Assembly: GCA_036768485.1 (NCBI GenBank)
Contig: JAVLUZ010000617.1
Span: forward strand, 434,001-498,000
DNA: 64,000 nt
Origin: Mermis nigrescens
Taxonomy: Eukaryota; Nematoda; Enoplea; Mermithida; Mermithidae
Direction of reading: 5' to 3'
Below the pieces are notes generated by a model. That model was not told the origin of the DNA. It saw only the letters and a program-made list of their open reading frames with translations, and did no database searches. Shown one piece after another: positions 29,301 through 42,400 of the stretch (position 1 is its first letter; every line of letters begins with the position of its first letter). The position numbers and the translations under genes were made by a program.

Positions 29301-32300
29301 TTCGGCGCTTTGCGCCGTTTTAAGACGATTCTTAATGATTTTTGCCCTCATAAAACCAGTAATTATCCAAAATACACTACCAAAGGTCGAACAACTCTGT
29401 TTTTACCATACTAAAGTCGCTACCATACTATATCATAGTACCCGAAAATTTGTGCGTACAAAATGCACAAAGACTTTAGGGAAGATCTTTGTATATGTAC
29501 AAACGGACCTTGTACAAAAAACACTGCCTGGAAGCCATTTCTGTTCATGTAGGTTTCAAAACAATTTTTACAGCTATTTTTGCATAGTTTTCTTCTATTT
29601 TCAATTAAAAATTTCGATGCTTCGCATCAAATGCTATACATACGGGAAATCAAGCAGTGAATCATACTTCTAGACGTCTATCCGCCTTAATTTCACAAAT
29701 TTTTTGGCGCTTCGCGCCAGATTTTTGTTAAAGTCAAAGAAATTTAATGATTTTTTCGCACAAAATTGTTTAACATTTTGAAATTTCTTGAAAAATTATT
29801 GCGTCAGGTGATTTTATGTAAAAGTATACAATGTAAAACACCGAAAAAAACGCTATTTTGCGCGTTAAGGGCAAATTTTCGGACCTATTTTTGACTGTTT
29901 TTGGAAAAGTTGTGATACCGCCCCCCTTAGGAAAATCCTAGATCCGCCACTGGTCCTATATATCTTTAAAATGGCAGAATTTGCATTTAGAATGGAAAAA
30001 TATCAAATTTTCCGGCGCTTCGCGCCGTTTTGACACAATTTTTAGTAATTTTTGGCGTGAATAACCCATAAATTAGTTGAAATACACTACCAAAGATCGA
30101 AAACCCTCTTTTACCACACTAAAATCGCTACTGTACTATCTTATAGGCTCCGAGAACTGCTATTGACAACTCGTTAGCATTATTGAAAAGAAATTATGAT
30201 TGTTCCATCCAAAACGTTTCGTGTATTATTTGCATTTGTTTGATTAAAAGTTGCTTTTGCCTTATCCTTTTTCATGTTCTTATGACACTTCTGCGTATAT
30301 AGTGTGCGTTTAAAGCATGATTTAAAACCGGGAAATTGTCCATTAATCACCCGGGCAATCCGGGAAAAACAAGGGAATTTGATTTTGGGAAATCAGTGGC
30401 CACCCTGTATGCTCTCACCCCTTCCTATGCCCTTGTGTGGTTCATGTTTGTAGGTAGGTAAATGATTTTCTATTTAGACTGCAAGTATTTACGTAAGGAT
30501 TGTAGAGCGCAAATTGCTAGATTAATTTTGCATGTTATGTACTCGTTGAAAATTATTTTCTTTTGTCTGTCCTTTACAGGCGCTTTTTAAAACTTAGTCC
30601 TTTGAATGCGGTAATGGCTGCGACGAGCGGAGGCCGAATAATAATGTTGGATGTCGAAGCGAACGACTTACCTTTAGAACAATTTATGCATTGCGTACAG
30701 GTAGGAACCGATTTTCAAAATTTAATAACCCACGTGATCTTTGAGGAGGGGGTTGACCCCCCTCCTTAGAATGGCTACTAAGCCCCGCAAAATGGCTGCG
30801 ACACCCTCTCCCAGAATTGTTGATTTTTCGTAAAAATTGTAAACAGTGTGCCTTCTTAAGCGTTTTAGCCCAATTCTGACTCAAAGTCTCAAATTTTCGG
30901 CGCTTCGCCATTTACACATTTTTTGACTAGCGATTTTCTCAATTTTTTTTGTTTTTATGTTTTATAGGGAATGAGCATTGTCTGAAACGTCAAAAACAGT
31001 GTTTTTTGAAGTGTACGATGTACCCATTGCTTTTAAGCCCCAAAAAGGCGCTTTTTAAATTTTTTCTGGCCTGACCACCCTCTCAGAATTCCCATCCCAT
31101 GCTGTACATGTATCGTACCCACCAGTTTGATTTGAAATGTTTCCAATAACGTTATAAATCATTTATTTCTGTGCGTTTTGTTACTAAGTACATATACAAA
31201 AGTACACGGCGTATTCTGTTAACAATGTATAAGTTAATTTTCACAATTTATTTTTTAAGCTTTCTTACAGCGCAATTTCTATTTTATGTATAATCCGGAG
31301 TTCCCTTGCCTTTGCAAAAGTTCTTCAAATAGGTTTCCCGTGTCGAACAATGGCAACTTCAGAACGATCAATTCGAAAAATACGGAAAAGTTGAGACTAA
31401 TTATAGTGTTTTGTCGCTAAAGATATTAAATTTGACGTTTATACAAAGTAAATGACGCTCCAATTTTGATAATTTTTTGTGCTTATTATTTTTTGATGCA
31501 TTTTTGGGCAAATATATTGAGTTTTTATATGTAGTAATTTATATATACTGTAGCTACATACTGCCTCACTTATACAAAGCCCCATATAAAGGATTTTATT
31601 TTGAGGTAATCGTAGAATTTCGAAAATGCATTCAATGCTTTCAGAAGCGATTTTACGTAATAGAACGACATTTTCGACGTGTCTTGCGTTTTTTGCATCA
31701 CTTCTGCTGCTTTTGTTGTTGGAACATAAAAATTAAGGGGCGGCAAAATTTTTTGCATTTTTACTTTTTTAGACTTTATTTTTAGCTCCGTAGAGAACAA
31801 ACAATGCAACAACTATGTACATAAACGTGTTATATCCGCAGGAAATTTTTAGTTAAATTTTGCGGCTTTCTAAAGATAAGTACTACAGTAATTTCATGTT
31901 ATCGGGCTCAGAGCGCCCGAGAAATTTTGACTATTTTTTAAGCTCAATTTGGCAATTTTCCCGCTAGAGAACGTGAAAATGTGAATTTTCGTAGCTGAAA
32001 ATTTCGAGAGAAAAATTTTAAGGGGAATCCATCTACCTCCCTTCCAGTATGCATGTGTGGAATAGGGTATCTTCCGCTACAATCGGAAAACGCCTTCAAG
32101 GTATTTGAACACGGAATTAATAGGAAGTCAGTCTGCATCAATAAAAGAATATTCGGTCTCAGCAGAATTTTTTGTTAAAAACTATAAAAGCACAATTATG
32201 TAGCTCGAGCTTAACAGATAAATAACTAAGAAAAGCAGCTGCTTTACATACATACATGCTCCTAGGGAGGGTTGAGAGGCGGTATTACCCCACAGTCAAT

Positions 32301-33378
32301 GAACATTACAATTTGCTTCATCGGTTGATCCCATGTTCGCTTATACGTACACAAGTGTTTCGTCTTTATTATGTATATATGCATGTACGAGCAGGCCCGT
32401 ATCCAGGATCCGGCCAAGAGGGGACGGATCCAATATAAATTGGACTATATCTCTGAAATTTGTCGGGATAGCTCGTAAAAACCGCGTTTTTCGACATGCA
32501 CTATCCATTATGATCATAAATTTCGGACATTTCGAAAAATAAAATTTTTCACTCAAAACGCTATAAAAAGTGCCGTTTTTTGACTGTGCTTGAGCCAAAA
32601 TTATGGAAAATACTTCACATCTGGCGCGAAGCGCCCAAAATCTGAAGATTTGACGAAAAAAGACATACGATTTTAACATCTTTCCGAGCATTATTTTACC
32701 ACATCGAAATTTTTTTTCGCCAAGGGGGCAGGCCGCCCCCCCCGCCCCCTTAAATACGGCCCTGTGTACGAGTATGCTGTATACGTACATCACATGCATA
32801 TTATTAAACAAGAATGGGACATTTTTCAATATTCAGAAATCAGAAACACTATTGTATCTTTTTCCCTCTAAGATGACCGAAGTCGGACGGAATTAATTTT
32901 AGCTGCTTCTTGATTTGAACCATCTTTTCTATATTATGATATTATATAACGTATTTAGCTTTACAGTTACCTTACATATCTTGGTACCTTTTAAAATTCG
33001 TTGGAAATTTCAGGTCGGTTTGAAGCACACGGAGAGAATTATAGATCAATTGCTTGACATGAAAAGTCTGTACGGCAAAAAGGAACGCGAAACATTGTCT
33101 TCGCTATTTTCGCCTCATCCTGATCTACTAAAGTTGATTGAGTCAATTGCGCAGAGTCGTCTGGATCTGATATTTGATGACACTCTAGATAAGTTATCGC
33201 GCGATAAGGCTGTTTCGGAGGTCAAGAGCGAAACATTTCAGAATGTTAAGACATTGTTGCAAGAGTAAGTATGTTTAGTGCTATCCTCTAAAAAACCCAA
33301 GAGCATTTATATTCTAAAAAACCCTTGGGGTTTTGTAGGTGACAAAACGGTTCCCGAAGAAATTTTTCTTAAAATAAC

Positions 33379-33440
<62 letters not shown>

Positions 33441-36400
33441 GAACATTATTATATATGCTTAGGTTTGACTGATAAACTGGGATAAATGCTTGATTGAACT
33501 CAAGGAAATTTAAAAAAATGGATTTCTGGGACACGATACGCATCTTTTAGTAACTAGCGGGTTTTTTAAAGTTGCACTTTTCATAAAAAATTGAGATAAC
33601 GAAGGAATATTGAATCAAAGTGAGTGTTGGAGTACCTGGTCATGGTGTAGCCTTGATAAACAATCCCAAAACCCAGTAGTGTGTAAAGATAAATCGCACG
33701 AAAAGCAGAAATTGGGTTTTTAGAGGACAGCAGGACACATGTATCTTTCGTACTATGTGCACACATGCATACTGGGGTATGAGGGCGTGTCCCCCACTAC
33801 CAGGACTTTTGAGAAGCATACTCCATCAGGCCATTTTGGACCAAAACCGATTGCTTGAACCATGAAAAAGCGTCAAATGACGTCCGACAGCGTAATTCAA
33901 GTACATATACTTATTTTTAGAGCAATAGACTCTTCAATTCATTCATCCAGACACTTTTTTCCATTATTTTGTATATTTTTGATGCTACATGTCATTCAAT
34001 TACCCTTATCGTTATTGCTTTCATAAAAGTTAAACCATAAATGTACATGAAAAATAAAATACGACGAATTGAGTGCAAAATTTTGATATCAAATAGGTAA
34101 AAAATTAGTCCATTTACCCCCCTCCCTCCTGGAAACTCGCTTTACTCCCTCCCAGAGCTTTTGACCGTGTGCATGCATGACTAAGTGCTTACAGGCATGC
34201 TTCCTTAAAGCATCGCAAATAATGTTTCTTTGTGGCCGCAACAGAAATTAAATTGTGTAAAAACAATTGAAACGGAAGTTTGATAGTGTACTAATGAAAA
34301 TTCTCATGTTTCGCGCACTATCATATTGTGTAAAAATTTTTTGACGGCCGGAGCGGCCGTTCACCTGAAAATATGACCTTGCATTGTAACAGCTCAAAGT
34401 AATGGTAAGCGGGATAAGCCTCGTAGTTGGAGTAAGCGAGTTTCTAACATTTCAAAAATTCTGAAGAGATGCGTACGTTTCGCTCGTTTAAACGAATATT
34501 CATAGTTTTTGTTTCTTATGAAACTAGATTTTGTAACAGCAAAAAATATATCAATTTGTAAGGAAATGAAATTTTAGCCGAAAATTCATGGAAGAAGTCT
34601 TGTTTGGGGATGAATGGACGACCGAATTTGGGCAACGGAGATCGTTCATAATTGTGTTGCGCATGAATATATGCGACTCTTCTTACTTTGCAGTTCGAAC
34701 AGCCAATTGACCTCATTGTCTTCTACATCTGTCGACTCAAACAATTTTGACGTAGCCTTTACCCAGGTCTGCAACGAGGTATTTCGGCGACGATTTTTCA
34801 AAACCGGACGCCGTTGCGACGGCCGGTCTGCTAATGAATTGAGACCCATAACATGCTCAGTTGGCTTATTTGACTCCCTACACGGTTCAGCAGTTTTTCA
34901 GCGGTAAGGCGTTGAAAAAGTCTGGGAAGTACTAGTATAAGATAACAACCCCATCTATTCCGGCAAAGGGACTAGTTTCCCCAAAATTTCTGAAGTACGA
35001 TTATATTTTATGAGGGTTCCTGAAAGGAAAAAATTGAAGATTCTTGAACGCGTTTGAAAGACAACCGGAATAGATTGTACATAGCACGCTTTCGAGCTAA
35101 AAGCCCGAAATTTTCCGGCGCTTCGTGCCGGATTTATTGTTTTTGTATAACTTTTGTCTTCCAAATAACTTAAATACAGTAAGTGTGACAAAAGTTTCTG
35201 GCACTGCACGCAGAATTATTTATTTTCTGATTGCTTTTCTTTGCAACATACCAGAATTGAGTGCAAAGCAAGTTAAGCTATTTCCAATAAAGGTCAAGCT
35301 TGGATACAATGTTCAAAAGTCATTTTTTGTACTCATTTTATGCAACTTATTCCTTAAATATGATTGAAATGAAGTTGAATTTCTCAAATTCTTATAATTT
35401 TCTCTTCTCCAATGTGTAGAGTTTGTTAGAAACGCTCAAAACACTACTTTTTTTGCCTATCTACTAGGGATGCAACGGATATCCGGATCCGGATCCGTTA
35501 TTATCCGGTATTATTTTGGATCCGGATCCGGTATTTTGAAAAATTAAGATCCGGATCCCGTATTTTTCAGAAATAAGATCCGGATCCGTTATTTTTACAG
35601 TTTAAAACGGATCCCAGAGATTATTATAAAAGATCATTAAACCTTGAATTGTATTGAAGAAACAACATCATTATGAGACAAAAGCTTTACTTTGATTGAC
35701 TTAATACTCAAATTCAATGACAGGCAAATTGTATTTAAGAAACAGCAGCTTTTCTGCAACGAAATAAAACGGTAGATTGCTCAAAGTCATAAGCTCAACT
35801 AACCGCTCATCTATATAAATTGATCTTGCATCATCGTTATTCCATTTTTTACCCTTAAATCGTAAGTAAGTTAATTAGGAATCCTCTCATAAAAATAAAA
35901 TATTTTATGCGGCAAGTTAGCATGCTTCCATTGTCATTTGCACTTTTTTGTTTTTCCTGTTTCAAAGCAGTCTTTTAGCAATCTGCGCGTTTTTCTGCAA
36001 AGGAAAGTAGACATGCCTGACGCGAATCTTATACAATCTGTGCTTAACAAGAATACCTTTTCCTTTTCTTCGATCTGCTGGGACTTCTCTGCTTTGAACT
36101 TTTTATAATCCGCCGCATGCTTAGTTTGCAGATGCTTCGTCATGCAGGTGGTACCAGTGTTTTTTTTTGTACTCGGCAAAGATTTTTCCCGATGTACAAA
36201 GAATTTTCGGGACCGTCTTTGTACATGTACAAAGATTTATGGGAAGACAAAAATTGCAAAAAGGTCTGAAATTCGCAAAAATTTTCGGTGCTTCGCGCCG
36301 AAATGAGTATATGTGTGTTGTATATATCTTTATAATGGCAGAAATTGGATTTCAAAAGGAAAAATGTCAAATTTTTCGGCGCTTCGCGCCGTTTTAAGAC

Positions 36401-39400
36401 GATAGTGATTTTCGCCCTTAGAGACGCAGAAAAAAACCAAGCTCATGCAGCTTTACTTATTTCATCATCCTATAGTAATTATGCTTCTGAAACTAATGAG
36501 CACCGTACTTGCGAACAAAAATTTAAGTATTAAAGAAAATAAAGCGTTCATAATGCATATTCATGGATCCGGATCCGTTATTATCCGTTATTTTGATAAT
36601 TAAAGATCCGGATCCGGATTCGTTATTTTAAATTTTAAGGATCCGTATCCGGATCCGTTATTTTAAATTTTATGGATCCGTATCCGGATCCGTTATTTTG
36701 AATGTGTGCGGATACGGATCCGATATTATTGGAAAACCCGGATCCGTTGCATCCATACTATCTACATGTAGTTGTTGAGATATCTGGCTAAAAAATTTTA
36801 GTCCGTTCAAATTCAGAAGGTCGGCTACTAGGGATGTTCCGATTAATCGGAATCGGAATCGGGATCGGTAAGAATCGGTCGTTTTTCATGAAATCGAATC
36901 GGAATCGGTGATCACAGAATTTAAGGAATCCGGAATCGTCATTTCTGATTTTTAGAGAATCGGAATCGTATCGGAATCGGCCAAAAGTACACAAATTTCC
37001 GATTCCATTACCGATTCCATTCTTTTGAAATTATCGTGAAATTAAAAAGTTGTGAAATGAGAATTTTTCTTCAAATTGTCATAAAAAATCAATTTTGTGT
37101 TTGTTTTATTGAGGCAGGATGCAAATTCTGATAATCCGAGTTATTAAAAGATTCATTTTTATACTCGTGCTACAGCGTTAGAAAAACTTTGCTCACTTTT
37201 ACGCTAGGGCGGATTTAAGGGGACAGGGGAGAAATGGGCGGTCAATCATTAGAAGTAATTTCTCAGATTTTTCCGGCGTTTCAGCCAAATATAACTTAAA
37301 TATATTGCTTTCATTGCCACCTATCAACCTCGGCCATTCAACTGGATCAAAATTTTTTTCTGAGGCTCCGCATTTTCTAATACTTAAGCATTCTCATAGA
37401 ATAATCCTTCAGATTCCGTGCCTTTCTGACATCACCATTCTTTAGGCAATCACAGTTCCAGTCTATAGAATCAAAAATTAGAGTATTCCCCTACATGAAG
37501 CCCAGAATACAATGTTAAATTCCTCAATTGGGCCATGCATACGATTTAATTTATTTAAAATTATTCTCTTCGGTGGCAAAATGGAAGTTTGTCTAACAGA
37601 AAATTTTTCAATATGTTATAAGCATAAGGCCTAGAACCTAAGTCGGCTACCCAAAATCCTGGACGCATTGATATCAATGTTTTTTGTACTCGGCAAAGAT
37701 TTTTACCGATGTACAAAGACTTTTCAGGACCGTCTCTGTACATGCACTGAGATTTTTGGGAAGACAAAATTTGCAAAAAAGGGTCTGAAATTCGCAAGAA
37801 TTTTTGGCGCTTCATGCCGAAATGAGTAATTGTGTGTTCTACTTACCTTTATTACGGCAGAAATCGCATTTCAAAAGGAAATATGTCAAATTTTTCGGCG
37901 CTTCGCGCCGTTTTAAGACGATTCTTAGGGATTTTTGCCCTTAGAGACCCAGAAATTAGCTAAAATACACTACCAAAAGTTGAACAACTCTGACAAAGAT
38001 TTTCGGGAAGACAAAAACTGTAAAAAGGTGTAAAAATTCCAAAAATTTTCGGCGCTTTTTACCACACTGAAATCGCTACTCACTATATCTTACTACACGA
38101 AAATTTGCATGTGCAAAATGCGCAAAGACTTTTGGGGACCACCTTGTACATGGACAAACGGAGCTTGTACAAAAAAACACTGATTGATATGCGTAGTAGA
38201 CATTACTTATTGTACCATAACGATCTAAATTCTGTCTAGCTGATTAATGGATCAGATTGCAACAAAACATCTTGTTATACTCAGGTGGAGAGAAAGTCAA
38301 TGGTGGCAAGAATTTAATTATTTGCTGGATTGGCTACTGACAGACAATACAAATTTTCTAGTGCGCATAAAAGGCTTATCATCAAAATTTTCTTACTCCA
38401 AATGATTTTAGCGAAGTGCTAATATACTCGTCGTACATATAAACTGATGCGAATGAACATGCATAACAGATATGAATTTGAGCGAGCTAGCCTGAAGAAC
38501 TGAATTTCAAGATAAATTAAAGCAAAATGCTGAATGCTTTGTTTAGTTTTACATATTCGGCAAACAAAGCATCTGATCGATAAAAAATAACTTTTATATT
38601 CATAAACTGTAGTGCGCACGCACTTCAATTTTGATTTCTTAAAGCATATAACGCTTAATCACAGGAATCGGAATCGGTATCGGAATCGGCCGATTCCTAT
38701 ATTTTAGAATCGAAATCGAATCGGAATCGGCGATGCTGAGTTCTGCAGAATCGGCATCGGAATCGGAATCGGCATTTCTGAGATTTAAAGAATCGGAATC
38801 GAATCGGAATCGGCCATTTTCAAAAAAGTGGTATCGGCACATCCCTATCGGCTACATACGTACCTGTCTCTATTTGAACATTAACAAAGAGGTAGTCCAC
38901 CCGAATCTTAGTCGCGCTGATTATTGACGTGTCAGAATATCAGATTTACATGATTTTTTCGATTTGCGTTTGCTCGTTGTTGTGCATTCATATTTAAACT
39001 ATTAAGCTAGCTTTTCCGGAGGCATATATTTTTAGATGACCTATGTACGGTTGTTAAGGTACATATGTGTGTAATACGTATGCAGTTGTTAAAATTATTT
39101 GTATTTTTAGATCTCAGCGTGGGAAATATTTTGATTTATCAGTAGGTGAATCGGTTGATAAAAGCTCGCTTTGGTCATGTTAATACAAATGTATTTCACG
39201 TTTTGCTACATTGGTGAATTGAGTCATGACTTGAGTATGAAATTTAAATGGAATTTATCCTAATACATCCATAAGTACACGATTTATGCATTAATTCGAT
39301 GAAGATTAGTCTTACTCTCTGCTTCACTTCGTACGATGAATTGAGATCCGCGTTTTCTTCACGTTTTTTCAAGATGTTAATAAATCAAGAATTTCATGCT

Positions 39401-42400
39401 AAATCACAATTATTGGCTTCCTAATGCTCAATAAACTTATAAACTGACACCTTTGCCACCTTCAGGGAGGGGCGAGAGGGGGTATTACCTCCCCCTCGCT
39501 GAAGGGTACAAAAGTTAGGTACTGTCGAGCAGGTTGAGCCGAAAATAGTCTATTCTCACGCGATTTCCACGTAAAAATAGCCAAAAACGCCATTTACTAT
39601 AGGAAAGATCTTAGATTTTACCCCTCACAGACTCTTAAAATCTCGAGTTTACTCCTCCCTGGGCAAACTTGACCTTGTGCATTTATGCACCTTTGTACCT
39701 AATACATCTGACGTGATAATGCGGTTGCCATATACTAATTTGATATAAAAATAGACGTCACTGCGCTTATGAATTGAATGATAAATGAACTTAAAGAAGC
39801 TGATTTTGTCTTCAAACAGCATAAAACAGTGCAAAGTTACCAGAAAGTAATTATAATGTGCTAGAAATCGTTAAACAAATAGACGAGATGAGGGCGGAGT
39901 GTTTGAATCGCGCGCTTGAGCAGACGTTTAAAAGGGGAGATGGGGTATCCCCCACTCAAAGTCGGTCGTCCCGACATCCCCCAAAGCCAAAATTTTTTTT
40001 GACCCTTTCCGATTTTTGGGAAAAATTGAATTTTTTCGCTATTTTTAGGCGTTTTCGATCGATTTTGGCCAAAAATTGGAGGTCGTCTTCCCATTTTCCC
40101 CTTAAAATGGCTGGAACCCCTCGCCCCCCAAAAAAATTCGAGCCGCTACATGTATGCGCTTGAGGCTGAATAAACAGTAATGCCACTCGGCACAAAGCGC
40201 CGAAAGTTTCTTGGAATTTCGCTAAAAAAATTCATTAAAAAGCGTTAAAATTACTACAGTTTTGCTGAAAGACGTCTTCGTATTCGTTAGCACGTCATGT
40301 TAACGGCCAAAATTTTCATTAGCGCGGGGCAACTTTTATTAGCGTGGCGCTAAAAAACCTTTGGTTGAGATGCGATCTAGAATAGCATACTTACGATGTA
40401 CGTCATAATATAAGTACACCCTTACGTTAACTTGAGCCGTGGATTTCACTTCCAGGATTTCGTTGTAGTATCAGTGTTTTTTGTACAAGGTCTGTTTGTA
40501 CATGTACAAAGATGGTCCCCAAGCCAAATTAGTTTATTTATATTTATTTGTCATTCAATTCATGAGCGCACTGGCGTCCCTTATCAGAATAAATTAGTAT
40601 CTGGCAATCAGATTATCATTTGTGATGCTGTAATAGATAGAAAAGTGTTAGCTTCCTGTTTCTATTGAGCTTTAGAAAGACAATAATAGTGATTAAACTT
40701 GAATTTTCCGATTTAGGTATATAAATCTAGTTTTACTGGCAAGAACACTGTATTAATAAAGAAAAGGACATGCATCAATGACACTATAGCTATTATATAA
40801 GTAAAAAACTAGCGTGTCAATGTAAGCTTTTCCGTGCTAATGAAAAAAATTACCTAGCACCAGTTTAGAAAACACTTTTCCTACCTCTTTTTGATCAGTG
40901 GAAGTTTGATGAAAATAAAAAGGTTAATTTTTGCACATTACTCAGGGGTCAAACTCAAGTATTGTGCACATTGACATTAGATTCGGTGGAGGCCGCTTTA
41001 CGAAACGACGCAGTGTCCGTTTTGCTCGGAGCCGTGAAGGAAAAAATGTTCATGCTGACGTATGAGTTTCCCGCTTATGCTAACAATGAACTTGGCACCA
41101 GCTTTAGAACCAACAGACGAGAATTGGGACACGGCGCTTTGAGTGAGCGTGCTTTGAGACCTTTGATGCCCGATGAGTTCGGCTTTGCTACGAAATTGAG
41201 TTGTCAGGTTCGTTTTAAAACATTATGCCACGACTTATTTTCAAACACGCTGCGTCCATACATGATCTTGGGGGAGGTGGAGGAGTTTCACCCTCCTCCT
41301 TCCACGAAAATTTTCACATCGCCTCAGAAATTTTTTAGCCCTTCCCCAGAATTCGAGATTTTTCGAAAGTTTCCTGAAAATTCGCAGAAAGGGTCGCCTA
41401 CTTTTGGTGCCTATATGATTTTTATTTCTTGTCACGAAATTTACGCACTTAGAAATCCTGATGTTTTGCTAAGGATTTCGAGACCTATGCTGTAACATAA
41501 AATATCGTCGTATGTTTCAGCAGTAACGTTTATAACATACGACGAAGACCATACATGCATACGTTCAAAAGTTCTGGGAGGGGTAAACCGAGTTTTCTTG
41601 AGTGGGAGGGGGTTGAGCATTCTGCTGCTCGAAAATAAGTACTTGTTACTTAAAATTATACTTCGACGTTCTTTGACGCTTTTTAATGCTTTGAGCAATA
41701 GGTTTGGTTATGAAACGGCTTGAGTGGATGCCTTTCGAAAATCCTGGTTGGGGGATACCCATAGGTGGGCAGCAAAATGGTGATATGGCGAAAAAACACC
41801 ATTTTTCAACGTTTCTTATTGAGCACTATCCATTGGCATCAATATTTGCGAAGAAAATTTTCAAAAATTGGATCCTGGATGGGGTATTTTGGTTTCTGGG
41901 GGTATTCGGCCTTCTTTCTGGGGGGTATTCGGCCTTCCCGTGTAAATGTGTGATGAAGACGTCCTGCGATAATCGATACATGTGTTCTAATATGGGCCAA
42001 GCAATTTTTAGCAAAGCTCAAGGACTCGTTAAGTGTTCAAATTTTGTGGTGAGACCTATACATATCTTTGAGACTGTGTAATGCCTATATGGTTCAAATA
42101 AATTTGTTTACGCCTTTTCAGATATTGGACATACATACTGACCTGTACCCGGGCTGTATCAAATTTATTCATCTTTCTCGCAGTCATACGTGATCTTGGG
42201 GGTTTTTACCCCCTCCCCTCCTTATAGAAAAAATTCTTTTTCAAGCGTTTTCGGCTATCGATTTGCTCAAAAGTGTCATATTTTCGGCAATACGCGCCAT
42301 AGTTATGCTCATGTTTTGACTATATTTTGTTCAATTTGTGCCACTTTTTTGATTGATTTTCTAGAACTTTTGCATCGTCAGAGACGTCGAAAGACGATGT

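Larger units (their letters stand above)
28423..30150 (+). mobile_element. CAGTG-family hAT MITE, interrupted by a second hAT element
   Basis: Left end CAGTGTTTTTTTGTATTCG; the element is split after GTCCTATA at 28888 and resumes at 29953 (ATATCTTTAAAATGGCAG). The right end is eroded near 30150. Confidence 0.7.

Noticed and set aside
29239..29673. A 144-codon plus-strand frame
   Set aside because: It lies in a nested CAGTG MITE; related copies do not keep the frame open.
33278..33543. Frames with Tyr-Ile runs
   Set aside because: They cross the (TA)n microsatellite in PNPT1 intron 4.
36788..36994. Frames rich in Asp/Ser/Arg or Pro/Ile (also 38639-38927)
   Set aside because: Products of the TCGGAATCGG subterminal arrays of hAT element B.
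41208..41495. Extension of the PNPT1 exon 6 frame past 41207
   Set aside because: The conserved protein continues at exon 7 (42524); the extension reads repeat sequence.
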